This document shows positions 8,721 to 17,533 of a stretch of DNA of 64,000 bases, one piece after another. Positions within the stretch are counted from its first letter, which is position 1. Each line of letters begins with the position of its first letter. The notes under the pieces were generated by a model. The model was not told where the DNA came from and did no database searches. It saw nothing but the letters and a program-made list of their open reading frames with translations. Made by a program: the position numbers and the translations under genes. The DNA is from Solimonas sp047605265 (GTDB lineage Bacteria > Pseudomonadota > Gammaproteobacteria > Nevskiales > Nevskiaceae), in contig JASGFY010000003.1 in assembly GCA_047605265.1 (NCBI GenBank), forward strand, positions 1 through 64,000, in the 5' to 3' direction.

Positions 8721-11159
8721 ATGAAACAGCTATGCTCTTGTGGTGAAAAACGCTTTTTCACGACGCGTATCGTTGGTGTGGCGGCCTTGGTTGCCGCAAC
8801 GCCGTTCGGGGTGGCATCCGCCAGCGGTACCGATGGAATCGGGGCAGACGCCACGCCGACGGCGATCGATGCGACGGAATTGGCCAGCGCCGCGCAACCC
8901 GATGCGGATGCAGGTGCTGACGACAGTGCCGATGGCGTCAGCGAAGTCGTCGTGACGGCGCGCAACCGGCACGAAGATGCGCAGGCCGTGCCTATCGCGC
9001 TTTCCTCGGTTTCCGCCGACCAGTTGGAGGCGATTGGCGGCGCTGCCAACATCAAGCAGATCCAGTCGCTGTTTCCGAGCCTGCAGATTCAGGGATACAG
9101 CGGCCGCAATCAGACGCTGACGATTCGTGGGTTGGGAACCAATGCAGGTGGCACCAACGACGGTCTCGAACAGGGGGTCGGGCTGTATATCGATGGTGTT
9201 TACCGGCCGCGGACGGGAACCTTGATCACGGACATGCTGGATGTTGCCGACGTGCAGGTTCTGCGCGGGCCGCAGGGCACGCTGTTCGGCAAGAACACGG
9301 TGGCCGGTGCGATCGACGTGCATACGCGCGCGCCGTCGTTCACGCCGGAGGCTTCCGTCGAAGGCACGTTCGGAAACTACGACTATCACCAGCTCCGCGG
9401 ATCGGTGTCGGGTGCGCTGAGCGGCGATCTGGCGGCGCGTTTCAGCGTCGTCGGCACGCAGCGCGATGGCATCGTCCGCAATGTCTACTTCAACAAGGAC
9501 TGGGACGATCTCAATAACGGTGCTGCGAAAATCGATCTGTTGTATCGGCCGTCCGATGCATTCTCGGCACGTCTGATCGCCGACTACAGTATCCAGTACG
9601 GCGACATGGGCTTTTACCTGCTCGGCCGGGTGCTGCCGACGACGCTGGCGAGCGGTACGACTGTCACGGGCTTCTACGAGCATGCGGAGGATGTGAGCTA
9701 TGACCCGATCACCGTCGATCCGTATGCGCGCCGCACCGACATCAACCGATCTCAGTTCGATCGCATGCCCAGCGGTGGCGTGAGCTTGCAGACCGACGCG
9801 CAGCTTGGCGAATTCGCGCTGAAGTCGATCACTGCCTGGCGCAGCTGGGACTGGCTGCCACATTGGGACGGCGACCAGTTCGGCGCCGACATCATGAAGG
9901 CTGCCGTCGTGCGCACGCACCAGCGGCAGGTCAGCGAGGAACTGCGCCTGACGTCGCCGGAAGGCCGTGCCGTCGAATACACCGGCGGCCTGTATTTCTT
10001 CTGGCAACGCGCCCACGATGATCAGAATGTCGTGTACGGCAGCGATGCGGCGAAATGGTACCTCGGTTCGACTGCTCCGGACGCCTTGTTCGACGGTCTC
10101 AGCGCCTATTCGCTGGTCGTTCCGCAGACATACAGCTACGCGGCCTACGGGCAGGGCACCTGGCATGTGGCGCCAAGCTGGGACGTGATCGGCGGCCTGC
10201 GCTACACGTACGAGCGCAAGCTTGGCAGTTACTCGGCCGAACAGCGCGGTGACGTTGCTTCGATTTCGGATCTTCCCGACGATTGGCAGTCCACCGCCCA
10301 GGCTTACCGGGACGCGTATGCGCCGTCCGGTGACGACTACGAGACCCAATGGTCGAAGGGCAATCTGTCCGGGCAACTCAGTCTCAGCCATGCATTCGCC
10401 GATAACGTCCATGGTTACGCCAGCTATTCGCGCGGCTACAAATCGGCGGGCATCAATCTCGTGCGGCGCAGCAGCGGCATCAACGTGCTCGTCGACCCGG
10501 AGAAGGTCGATGCGTACGAGCTCGGGCTGAAGAGCAGCGCCTGGGGACGCCGTCTGGAATTCAACACGGCGCTGTTCTGGACCGAAGACAGCGACTATCA
10601 GGCCAATCTTTACGATCTCTCGACCCGAACCGCGTACATCGGCAGTGCCGGCAAGGTGCGCAGCCGCGGCGTCGAGGCCGATCTGCGAGCCCAGCCGCTG
10701 ACGCACCTCAGCATCACGCTGTCCGGCGCCTACGACGATGCCGAATATCGCAGCTACAAGAACGCGATCTGCCCGTTCCTGAAGTCCGACCAGACCTCGT
10801 GCGACATCTCGGGCCAGCCGCTGTCCGGCACATCGAAGTGGGCCGGAGCCCTGACGTCCGAATACGCGCTGCCGGCATTCGAGCGTGGTGAGGTCTATGT
10901 CGGTGGAGATCTGACCTATCGCTCCTCGTTCTATTCGGCGGTCAACGACGATCCGTATAGCCGCGTCGGCACCAACGCACTGGTCGGCGCTCATCTGGGC
11001 TTGCGCAGCGTCGAGGGCTGGGATGTGATGCTGTGGGGACGCAATCTGCTGGACCGGGATTACCTCAACACGGCCGTCGTCAACAGCAGCTTCGGCGTCA
11101 CCCAGGTCGCAGTTGGCGAACCGCGCACATACGGCATCGCATTGCGCGCGAACTTCTGA
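8721..11159 (+). CDS. TonB-dependent outer-membrane receptor
   Basis: An 812-residue receptor. Residues 10-35 act as a signal peptide, followed by an Ala/Asp-rich linker and a TonB box-like EVVVTARNR near residues 75-83. The plug domain follows (AVPIALSSVSADQLEAIGG, TIRGLGTNAGG, VGLYIDGVYRPRTG, DVQVLRGPQGTLFGKNTVAGAI), and then the 22-strand barrel ending in LRANF with a C-terminal Phe. It imports a ligand across the outer membrane using TonB energy. The wording (NTVAGAIDVHTRAP) is of the general, non-siderophore type common in Sphingomonas and Nevskiales. It is the first gene of the organosulfur island, ten bases before the binding protein, so its ligand is likely the organosulfur substrate. 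Confidence 0.93.
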   Translation: MKQLCSCGEKRFFTTRIVGVAALVAATPFGVASASGTDGIGADATPTAIDATELASAAQPDADAGADDSADGVSEVVVTARNRHEDAQAVPIALSSVSADQLEAIGGAANIKQIQSLFPSLQIQGYSGRNQTLTIRGLGTNAGGTNDGLEQGVGLYIDGVYRPRTGTLITDMLDVADVQVLRGPQGTLFGKNTVAGAIDVHTRAPSFTPEASVEGTFGNYDYHQLRGSVSGALSGDLAARFSVVGTQRDGIVRNVYFNKDWDDLNNGAAKIDLLYRPSDAFSARLIADYSIQYGDMGFYLLGRVLPTTLASGTTVTGFYEHAEDVSYDPITVDPYARRTDINRSQFDRMPSGGVSLQTDAQLGEFALKSITAWRSWDWLPHWDGDQFGADIMKAAVVRTHQRQVSEELRLTSPEGRAVEYTGGLYFFWQRAHDDQNVVYGSDAAKWYLGSTAPDALFDGLSAYSLVVPQTYSYAAYGQGTWHVAPSWDVIGGLRYTYERKLGSYSAEQRGDVASISDLPDDWQSTAQAYRDAYAPSGDDYETQWSKGNLSGQLSLSHAFADNVHGYASYSRGYKSAGINLVRRSSGINVLVDPEKVDAYELGLKSSAWGRRLEFNTALFWTEDSDYQANLYDLSTRTAYIGSAGKVRSRGVEADLRAQPLTHLSITLSGAYDDAEYRSYKNAICPFLKSDQTSCDISGQPLSGTSKWAGALTSEYALPAFERGEVYVGGDLTYRSSFYSAVNDDPYSRVGTNALVGAHLGLRSVEGWDVMLWGRNLLDRDYLNTAVVNSSFGVTQVAVGEPRTYGIALRANF

Positions 11160-11175
11160 ACAACGGGAAATGGCA

Positions 11176-12141
11176 ATGACGGTTTCCGATATCGCTCGTC
11201 CGGCTGGCCTGACACGGCGTGCCACGCTGCAAATGCTCGGCTTCGGCCTGCTTGCGGCGGCGTGCTCACGCACGCCGGCCAAGGCCAAGCTAGTGATTGG
11301 TGATCAGAAGGGCGGGATGAAGACCCTGCTCGAGGCTTCCGGCCAGATCGACGGGATCGACTATCCCGTCGAATGGACGCAGTTCCAGAACGCCGCGCCG
11401 CTGCTTGAGGCGCTGCGTGCCGGCGCGATCGATGTCGGGATCGGCGGTGATGCGCCCTTCGTGTTCGTGGTCGGCTCGGGAGCCGACATCAAGGCGATCG
11501 GCGCGGTGCGCACGACGGGCCCCGCGACGACGGTGATGGTGCGCGGTGACTCCGACATTCACGAACTCCAGGATCTGGTCGGCAAGCGCATTGCGACGCC
11601 GCGGGGTTCGATCGGCCAGCATCTGATTCTGGCCTGGCTGCGCTCCCGGAACCTGCCGCTGGATGCGGTGCAGTTCGCGTTCCTGGCACCGAACGATGGC
11701 CAGGCTGCGCTGCTGAACGGTGCCGTCGACGCCTGGTCGATTTGGGATCCGTACGCTGCGGCCGGCGAGCTTCTGAACGGCATGCGCATCCTGCCGGTCG
11801 AACGTGGCCTGGCGCCGGGCCTCGCGTTCGTGTTCAGCCGGCCGCCGGTGATCGCCGAGCGGCGCGGCCAGCTGGAAGACTTCATCGCGCGGCTGGCGAA
11901 GGCGCGCCAGTGGGCCGAGCAGAACCGCGATCGCTACGCCGCAGTGTTCTCGAAGGAAACCGGCATGCCGCTGCAAGTGGCGCAGCGCTACACGCAGCGT
12001 TCCGTGATGGTGAGCGTGCCGGTCGATGATCGCGTGATCGCCGATGAGCAGGGTATTGCCGATCTGTTCGTCGACGCCGGCCTTCTCGATCGCGGCGTCG
12101 ACGTTGCCTCGGCGTTCGATCGCAGCTTCCACAACATTTAA
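11176..12141 (+). CDS. ABC transporter substrate-binding lipoprotein, SsuA/TauA-like
   Basis: A 321-residue NMT1/SsuA-type periplasmic binding protein. The N terminus is a twin-arginine lipoprotein signal (LTRRATLQMLGFG, then LAAAC with Cys30). The mature protein has the family features LVIGDQKGG, VEWTQFQNAAPLLEALRAGAIDVGIGGDAPFVFV and GQAALLNGAVDAWSIWDPY. ATG 11176 is preferred to ATG 11170 because GGGA (11165-11168) is correctly spaced only for the former. It delivers an alkanesulfonate or related anion to the permease and ATPase encoded at 14626-16349. The transporter genes are split around the first monooxygenase gene and the LysR gene. Confidence 0.9.
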   Translation: MTVSDIARPAGLTRRATLQMLGFGLLAAACSRTPAKAKLVIGDQKGGMKTLLEASGQIDGIDYPVEWTQFQNAAPLLEALRAGAIDVGIGGDAPFVFVVGSGADIKAIGAVRTTGPATTVMVRGDSDIHELQDLVGKRIATPRGSIGQHLILAWLRSRNLPLDAVQFAFLAPNDGQAALLNGAVDAWSIWDPYAAAGELLNGMRILPVERGLAPGLAFVFSRPPVIAERRGQLEDFIARLAKARQWAEQNRDRYAAVFSKETGMPLQVAQRYTQRSVMVSVPVDDRVIADEQGIADLFVDAGLLDRGVDVASAFDRSFHNI

Positions 12142-12197
12142 CCCCGTCCGTCAGGGCCGTCCGCAAAGCAGGGCACTGGACATCAGGAGAATCCGCA

Positions 12198-13550
12198 ATG
12201 AGCAAGACGCGCCAATTGAAGATCGGAGTGATTCCAACCGGCGCCGGCGGGCCCGGCCACAGCAATATCTGGCGCGACGAGGCCTTGCCGGCCGATGCCA
12301 GCGTCAACATCGATTGGTACATCGACATTGCCCGTCAGGCGGAGGCGGCCAAGCTCGACTTCGTATTCATTGTCGACAGCCAGTTCATTACCGAGGATTC
12401 TCCGCCGCATTATCTCAACCGTCTCGAACCCCTGACGCTGCTGTCGGCACTGGCGGTGTCGACGCGCAACATCGGTCTGGTGGCAACGGCCACGACCTCG
12501 TACAACGAACCGTTCAATCTGGCGCGGCGCTTTGCGTCGCTGGACCTGATCAGCCGCGGCCGCGCCGGCTGGAATGTCGTGACCAGCGGCGACGCCGGCA
12601 CGGCCGGCAACTACAGCAAGGACGAGCACTACGATTACGACACCCGCTATGCGCGCGGCCTGGAGCACGTCCGTGTCGTACAGGGTTTGTGGAAGTCCTA
12701 CCAGGACGGTGCGTTTCCGCGTGACCGCAAGACCGGCGTGTTTCTCAACAAGAGCCGGCTGCAGCCGCTGCACCACAAGGGTCGTTTCTTCTCGGTCGTG
12801 GGGCCACTCAATATCGAGCGCTCGCCACAGGGCGAGCCGGTGATTTTCCAGGCTGGCGATTCCGAGCAGGGCCGCGATCTCGGCGCGGCGATCGCCGATG
12901 GTGTGTTCACGCACGCCCCGACGATCGAACAGGGACAGGCGTTCTACGAGGACATCAAGCGGCGTGCGGCCAGGATCGGCCGCAATCCCGATCACATCCG
13001 CATCATGCCCGGGGTCACGGTCTGCATCGCCGATACGGATGCCGAAGCTCGCGAGCTTGAGCGTCACTATCATGAGGTCGACCAGAGTTTCGATCAGGCG
13101 CTGGCCGAATTCGGGCGCTCCTTCGGCTGGCACGACTTCCGCCAGTACGATCTCGACGCTCCTTTCCCGGTTGAGGCCCTGCAGCATGCGAAGAGGAGCT
13201 TCTTCACGCAGTCCAAGCGCGTGACGGATCTGGCGGTCGCCAATGGCTATACCTTGCGACAGACCGTGAAGGCGCTGACGAAACTGCGGCCGAGTCCGTT
13301 CGTCGGCAGTCCGGAGACCGTCGCCGGCGAAGTCATCCGCTGGTTCGAGGCGCGTGCGTTCGACGGCATCAATCTGCACATTGGCCATCCGGAGCAATTC
13401 CGCCGCTTCACGCAAAAGGTCGTGCCGGTTCTGCAGGCACGCGGCGTGTTCCGCACCGAATACGAAGCGACGACGCTGCGCGGCAATCTGGGCTTGCCGG
13501 CCGTGCACAATCCGGCGCAACAACCGGGGCTTGTCGAAAAGGTGGCGTAG
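12198..13550 (+). CDS. FMN-dependent monooxygenase, NtaA/SnaA/DszA type
   Basis: A 450-residue luciferase-like TIM-barrel monooxygenase. The family start LKIGVIPTGAGGPGHSNIWR, the stretch SNIWRDEALPADASVNIDWY, LEPLTLLSALAVSTRNIGL, GRAGWNVVTS and GDSEQGRDLGAAIADGVFT place it with NtaA, SnaA, DszA and DmoA. These enzymes use FMNH2 and oxygen to cleave C-N or C-S bonds (nitrilotriacetate, dibenzothiophene sulfone, dimethylsulfide). A strong AGGAGA precedes ATG 12198. In this context C-S bond cleavage of the imported substrate is the best inference. A separate flavin reductase is needed for activity, and none is encoded nearby. Confidence 0.9.
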   Translation: MSKTRQLKIGVIPTGAGGPGHSNIWRDEALPADASVNIDWYIDIARQAEAAKLDFVFIVDSQFITEDSPPHYLNRLEPLTLLSALAVSTRNIGLVATATTSYNEPFNLARRFASLDLISRGRAGWNVVTSGDAGTAGNYSKDEHYDYDTRYARGLEHVRVVQGLWKSYQDGAFPRDRKTGVFLNKSRLQPLHHKGRFFSVVGPLNIERSPQGEPVIFQAGDSEQGRDLGAAIADGVFTHAPTIEQGQAFYEDIKRRAARIGRNPDHIRIMPGVTVCIADTDAEARELERHYHEVDQSFDQALAEFGRSFGWHDFRQYDLDAPFPVEALQHAKRSFFTQSKRVTDLAVANGYTLRQTVKALTKLRPSPFVGSPETVAGEVIRWFEARAFDGINLHIGHPEQFRRFTQKVVPVLQARGVFRTEYEATTLRGNLGLPAVHNPAQQPGLVEKVA

Positions 13551-13596
13551 GCGGATGGTCCGTGGTCCTCGGCGGCGGATTCGCCATTGCGGGCCA

Positions 13597-14517
13597 TCAC
13601 CGGGTCTGGTGTGTCGCGCCTTCACTGAGACGTTGCAGGTTCTCCGTCACCGCTTCGCCGAAGTCGGTCACCGCACCTTCGAGCTGCCCGAGCTTGTCGA
13701 TGTGGATGAGCAAGAGCTGGATATTGAGCTTGAAGTCGCCGAGTTCGAGCACGACCAGCTCATCGCGATGCGGGCTGGCATCGAGCAGCGGGCGTGGAAC
13801 GAGGCCGATGCCCAGCCCGCGGCTGACGAGGCCCAGCTGCAACTGCGTACCGAAAGTGTCGAGGTTGACGATCATCGGCAGGCCGGCGGCTGCCAAAGCC
13901 TGCTGCAGGCGGGTGCGAAAGCCGCAACCCTCGGGGTTGAGAATCCAGCCGCGCTCACAGACATCGTGCAGGCTCAGCGCCTGCTTGCCGAAGTCTCCGG
14001 CGCGGGCGACGGCCACCATGTCGAGTCCGAGCAGAACGCGGCTGATCAAGCGGTCCGGGAACGTCATCCGTGCCGGCATCAGCACCGCCGCGGCGTCGAG
14101 TTCGCCGTTCAGCAGTTTCTGGATCAGACCGCTGCTGCGGTCTGTCGAGAACTGCGAGCGCAGCCGTGGAAAGCGTTCCTTGAGGCGCTGGATGGTATCG
14201 GCCATTGCGAAGTCACCGATGACCTGCGTCACGCCGAGACGCAGCTCGCCCGCCGGATCGGCGTCGTCTCCGACGAGCTTCTTCAGCGCCTCGAGTTCGC
14301 GTAGCACCGCCATGCACTGCTCGTAGACGCGGCGGCCGACTTCGGAAGGCTTGGGCGGCTTGGTGCTCCGGTCGAGCAACTCGACGCCCAGTGCTTCCTC
14401 GAAGTTCTGCACGCGCCGCGTCAGCGCCGGCTGCGTGATGTGCAGGGCATCCGCGGCCTTGCCGACTGATTGTCGGCGCACGACGGCGACGAAGGCGCGG
14501 AGATCATCGATCTTCAT
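13597..14517 (-). CDS. LysR family transcriptional regulator of the organosulfur island
   Basis: A 306-residue regulator with the N-terminal winged helix-turn-helix (MKIDDLRAFVAVVRRQSVGKA, LHITQPALTRRVQNFEEALG) and a periplasmic-binding-fold effector domain (GELRLGVTQVIGDFAMADTI to the C terminus). It lies inside the island, convergent with the monooxygenase gene and divergent from the permease gene, the usual position for a LysR protein that controls the divergent operon and itself. The 108-base divergent region holds a T-N11-A type inverted repeat. The co-inducer is probably the organosulfur substrate, a pathway intermediate or a sulfur-status signal. Confidence 0.9.
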   Translation of the reverse strand: MKIDDLRAFVAVVRRQSVGKAADALHITQPALTRRVQNFEEALGVELLDRSTKPPKPSEVGRRVYEQCMAVLRELEALKKLVGDDADPAGELRLGVTQVIGDFAMADTIQRLKERFPRLRSQFSTDRSSGLIQKLLNGELDAAAVLMPARMTFPDRLISRVLLGLDMVAVARAGDFGKQALSLHDVCERGWILNPEGCGFRTRLQQALAAAGLPMIVNLDTFGTQLQLGLVSRGLGIGLVPRPLLDASPHRDELVVLELGDFKLNIQLLLIHIDKLGQLEGAVTDFGEAVTENLQRLSEGATHQTR

Positions 14518-14528
14518 GTCAAATCTTT

Positions 14529-14546
14529 ATTTCGAAAATCAGAAAT
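14529..14546. promoter_or_regulatory. candidate LysR operator between the regulator and permease genes
   Basis: ATTTC (14529-14533) and GAAAT (14542-14546) form an inverted repeat of the T-N11-A type, starting 12 bases upstream of the LysR start codon. A TTGACA hexamer (14584-14589) and the inverted repeat ATAAGT (14592-14597) / ACTTAT (14620-14625) lie between it and the permease gene. LysR-type regulators typically bind such AT-rich dyads in divergent promoters. Confidence 0.5.
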
Positions 14547-14625
14547 ATGCATTTGACGACATGAGACCGTATCCCTAGTCTGTTTGACAAGATAAGTTAT
14601 TGATATTTTTTGGGAATTTACTTAT

Positions 14626-15474
14626 ATGCCACGGAGCATAAGAGCCGCCGCAGGGGGCGACGCAGTGCTCGCCGCGAGCCGGGCGGCACCCTCGTCGCGG
14701 GGCATCCACAGTCAGCACTTCGCTTTCACGCAACGCCTGATCTCGCCGTTGCTGCTGTTGCTCGCCTGGGAGCTGCTCTGCCGCACGGGCGTCATTCCTC
14801 CGCAGATCATCGCGGCACCCACTTCAATCGGTGCGACGTTCTGGCACATGCTTGCGAGCGGCGAGCTGGCGCAGAACCTTTTGATCTCGCTGTTGCGTGT
14901 GCTGAAGGGCATGACGATCTCGCTGACGCTCGGCACCGCGCTGGCATTGATCGCCGGCTTGTCGGTACGCGGCGAGTTGGCGATCGATGCGCCAGTCCAG
15001 ATGCTGCGCACGTTGCCGTTCCTCGCACTGGTGCCGCTGTTCATCGTCTGGTTCGGCATCGGCGAACTCACCAAGGTCGCATTGATCGCGTTCGGTACGG
15101 TATTTCCGATCTACCTGACGCTGTACAGCGGCATTCGTGGCATCGATGCGCGACTGATCGAGGCCGGCACCAGCTTCGGTCTGAGTCGCTTCGAGCTGAT
15201 CCGCACGGTGATCCTGCCGGGCGCGCTGCCGTCGCTGTTGCTCGGCCTGCGTTATTCGCTGGGGATCGCCTGGCTGTGCCTCGTCGTCGTCGAGCAGATC
15301 AATGCCACGGCCGGCATCGGCTATCTCGTGAATTCCGCCCGCGACTTTCTGCGTACCGACATCATCGTCGTCTGCCTGCTGGTTTACAGCCTGCTCGGCT
15401 TCGGCACGGATCTGCTGGTCCGGCTCGTCGAACGATATGCCTTGGCCTGGCGGCCGAGCTTCCTGCGGGCCTGA
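14626..15474 (+). CDS. ABC transporter permease, SsuC/TauC-like
   Basis: A 282-residue inner-membrane protein with six hydrophobic segments. The first starts near residue 38 (RLISPLLLLLAWELL), and the binding-protein-dependent transport signature EAGTSFGLSRFELIRTVILPGALP (the EAA loop that contacts the ATPase) is in the second half. It starts the second plus-strand operon of the island, and its stop lies two bases before the ATPase start. No Shine-Dalgarno is visible before ATG 14626, so an internal start is possible, but the N-terminal extension is plausible for the family. It is inferred to import the organosulfonate bound by the SsuA-like protein. Confidence 0.9.
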   Translation: MPRSIRAAAGGDAVLAASRAAPSSRGIHSQHFAFTQRLISPLLLLLAWELLCRTGVIPPQIIAAPTSIGATFWHMLASGELAQNLLISLLRVLKGMTISLTLGTALALIAGLSVRGELAIDAPVQMLRTLPFLALVPLFIVWFGIGELTKVALIAFGTVFPIYLTLYSGIRGIDARLIEAGTSFGLSRFELIRTVILPGALPSLLLGLRYSLGIAWLCLVVVEQINATAGIGYLVNSARDFLRTDIIVVCLLVYSLLGFGTDLLVRLVERYALAWRPSFLRA

Positions 15475-15476
15475 GC

Positions 15477-16349
15477 ATGAGCGCCATTCCCTACACATCC
15501 CAGTTGCCGCTGAGGCCCGTGATCCCGACGCGTGACGCTGTGCCAGCGCAGGTGCCAGCCAGCGCGACGCCGGTCGTCGTCGTCGATCAGCTGGTTCGTC
15601 GCTTCGGTTCGCGCGCCGTCCTCGACCGTCTCGATCTGCGGCTTGCGCCCGGCGAGTTCGTGGCGCTGCTCGGCCGCAGCGGCTCGGGCAAGACGACCCT
15701 GTTGCGCACACTCGCCGGCATCGACCCGGTCCAGGAAGGTCGCGTCCAGGTGCCGGACGCACGCGCGGTGGTGTTTCAGGAGCCGCGCCTGATGCCGTGG
15801 CAGAGAGCATGGCGCAACGTCACGCTCGGCTTGCGCAGCGCCGGTCGCGAGCGGGCGCTTGCGGCGCTGGTCGAAGTCGGACTCGAACATCGTGTCGACG
15901 CCTGGCCGTCTGCACTGTCCGGGGGTGAGGCGCAGCGTGTCGCGCTGGCGCGTGCGCTGGTGCGCGAGCCGCAGTTCATGCTGCTGGACGAGCCGTTCGC
16001 GGCGCTCGATGCCTTGACGCGCATCCGCATGCACGCCCTGATCCTCGCGCTGTGGCAGGCGCATCGGCCGGCCGTTCTGCTGGTCACGCACGACATCGAC
16101 GAGGCGCTGCTGCTCGCCGATCGCGTGCTCGTGCTCGCCGACGGCCGCATCGAGACCGAACTGCATGTCGATCTGCCGCGGCCCCGCGACAACAGTCAGC
16201 GCGCGTTCCAGCGCATGCGCCTCGATCTGCTGCGCAGGCTGGGGGTCGATGGCGCACCGATTCCGGCCGGGCCTGACGAGACGACGCCGCGACCGCCTGC
16301 GCGCCGCGACGATCCCTACGCCGTCGAGAACCTGCGCTGGGTGCTGTAG
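15477..16349 (+). CDS. ABC transporter ATP-binding protein, SsuB/TauB-like
   Basis: A 290-residue ATPase. Walker A is GRSGSGKT (residues 66-73), the Q-loop is VVFQEPRLMPWQ, the signature is LSGGEAQ (147-153), Walker B is FMLLDEP (167-173) and the switch histidine is in LLVTHDIDEA. The PRLMPWQRAWRNV wording is typical of nitrate/sulfonate/taurine transporters. The C terminus extends about 40 residues beyond the core and ends in PYAVENLRWVL. It is encoded two bases after the permease stop and energises it. Confidence 0.93.
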   Translation: MSAIPYTSQLPLRPVIPTRDAVPAQVPASATPVVVVDQLVRRFGSRAVLDRLDLRLAPGEFVALLGRSGSGKTTLLRTLAGIDPVQEGRVQVPDARAVVFQEPRLMPWQRAWRNVTLGLRSAGRERALAALVEVGLEHRVDAWPSALSGGEAQRVALARALVREPQFMLLDEPFAALDALTRIRMHALILALWQAHRPAVLLVTHDIDEALLLADRVLVLADGRIETELHVDLPRPRDNSQRAFQRMRLDLLRRLGVDGAPIPAGPDETTPRPPARRDDPYAVENLRWVL

Positions 16350-16407
16350 CGCCCGATCTTTTGCCTCATTGCCGCCCGCGGCGATATCCGAACCGGAGCC
16401 GTCTCCA

Positions 16408-17511
16408 ATGTCCGTCGAATTCATCGGTTTCATCTCCACCCAGGAATCCAGCGAAGCCGTCGCTCCGCGCGGCGCTTTCGTCGATCGGCACTACATCGCG
16501 ACCGTCGCCCGCGCGCACGAATACGCCGGCTTCGATCGCGCGCTGATCGCGTACGGCAGCGTGATGCCGGACGCGTTGCAGGTCGCCGGCTTCGCAGCCG
16601 CACAGACGCAGCGCCTCAAGCTGCTGATCGCGCATCGGCCGGGCTTTGTTGCCCCGACGCTCGCGGCGCGCACGCTGGCCACGCTCGATCAGCTCAGCGA
16701 GGGCCGCGTGGCCGTGCACATCATCAGTGGCAGCGACGATGCCGAGCAGCAGCGCGACGGCGATTTTCTTGATCACGACCAGCGCTATGCGCGCACCGAC
16801 GAATACCTCGAGATCGTCAAGAAAGCCTGGCTGGACGATGCGCCGTTCGATCACGATGGCCGGTTCTATCGCGTCCGTGGTCATCGCTCCGCGGTGAAGC
16901 CCGTGCAGGCGCCGCATCTGCCGATCTACTTCGGGGGCGCGTCGGAAGCCGCGATCGATGTCGCCGGCCGGCATGCCGACGTTTACGCCCTGTGGGGCGA
17001 ATCACTGGACCAGGTGCGCGAGACGATCGCCAGGGTCCGCCGATCGGCGGCGCGTTACGGCCGCGAGCGGCACATCCGCTTCAGCCTTTCGCTGCGGCCC
17101 ATTCTCGCGCCGACCGAGGAGGCTGCCTGGGAGCGGGCGCAACGCACGCTGGAAACCGCACGCAGCCTCGTCGCGCAATCACCGTATTTCAGGAACCGTC
17201 CGCAACAGCCCGAGAACACCGGCTCTCGGCGCCTGCTCGACACGGCAAAGCAGGGCAAGGTCGTTGACCGGCGATTGTGGACCGAGATGGCGCAGCTCAC
17301 CGGTGCCGCCGGCAATTCGACTTCGCTGGTCGGCACGCCCGAACAGGTCGCCGAAGCCTTGATGGCTTACTACGACCTCGGGGTCACGACGTTCCTGATC
17401 CGCGGCTTCGATCCGCTGCCGGACGCACTGCAGTACGGCCGTGAGCTGATTCCACTGGTGCGCGACGCTGTCGCACGCCGCGTCGCTGCCGCCGGGTCGC
17501 GCGCAGCTTGA
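16408..17511 (+). CDS. LLM-class flavin-dependent monooxygenase, SsuD-like
   Basis: A 367-residue luciferase-fold monooxygenase close to alkanesulfonate monooxygenase SsuD. Visible motifs are VEFIGFISTQESSEA, RAHEYAGFDRALIAYGS, LKLLIAHRPGFVAPTLAARTLATLDQLSEGRVAVHIISGSDD, DQRYARTDEYLEIVKKAWLDD and YFGGASEAAIDVAGRHADVYALWGE. The family splits sulfonates into an aldehyde and sulfite using FMNH2 and oxygen. It follows the ABC genes in the same direction, so it probably attacks the imported compound or a product of the first monooxygenase. It belongs to a different branch from the NtaA-type enzyme at 12198. No flavin reductase gene accompanies it. Confidence 0.92.
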   Translation: MSVEFIGFISTQESSEAVAPRGAFVDRHYIATVARAHEYAGFDRALIAYGSVMPDALQVAGFAAAQTQRLKLLIAHRPGFVAPTLAARTLATLDQLSEGRVAVHIISGSDDAEQQRDGDFLDHDQRYARTDEYLEIVKKAWLDDAPFDHDGRFYRVRGHRSAVKPVQAPHLPIYFGGASEAAIDVAGRHADVYALWGESLDQVRETIARVRRSAARYGRERHIRFSLSLRPILAPTEEAAWERAQRTLETARSLVAQSPYFRNRPQQPENTGSRRLLDTAKQGKVVDRRLWTEMAQLTGAAGNSTSLVGTPEQVAEALMAYYDLGVTTFLIRGFDPLPDALQYGRELIPLVRDAVARRVAAAGSRAA

Positions 17512-17533
17512 TCATTCTGCCTGAAGCCCGAAC

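Noticed and set aside
8730..11288. A very long open frame (852 codons) on the minus strand across the TonB receptor gene
   Set aside because: It is antisense to a receptor with clear plug and barrel motifs; its translation is Arg/Ala/Val-rich without domains. Long antisense frames are expected at this GC content.
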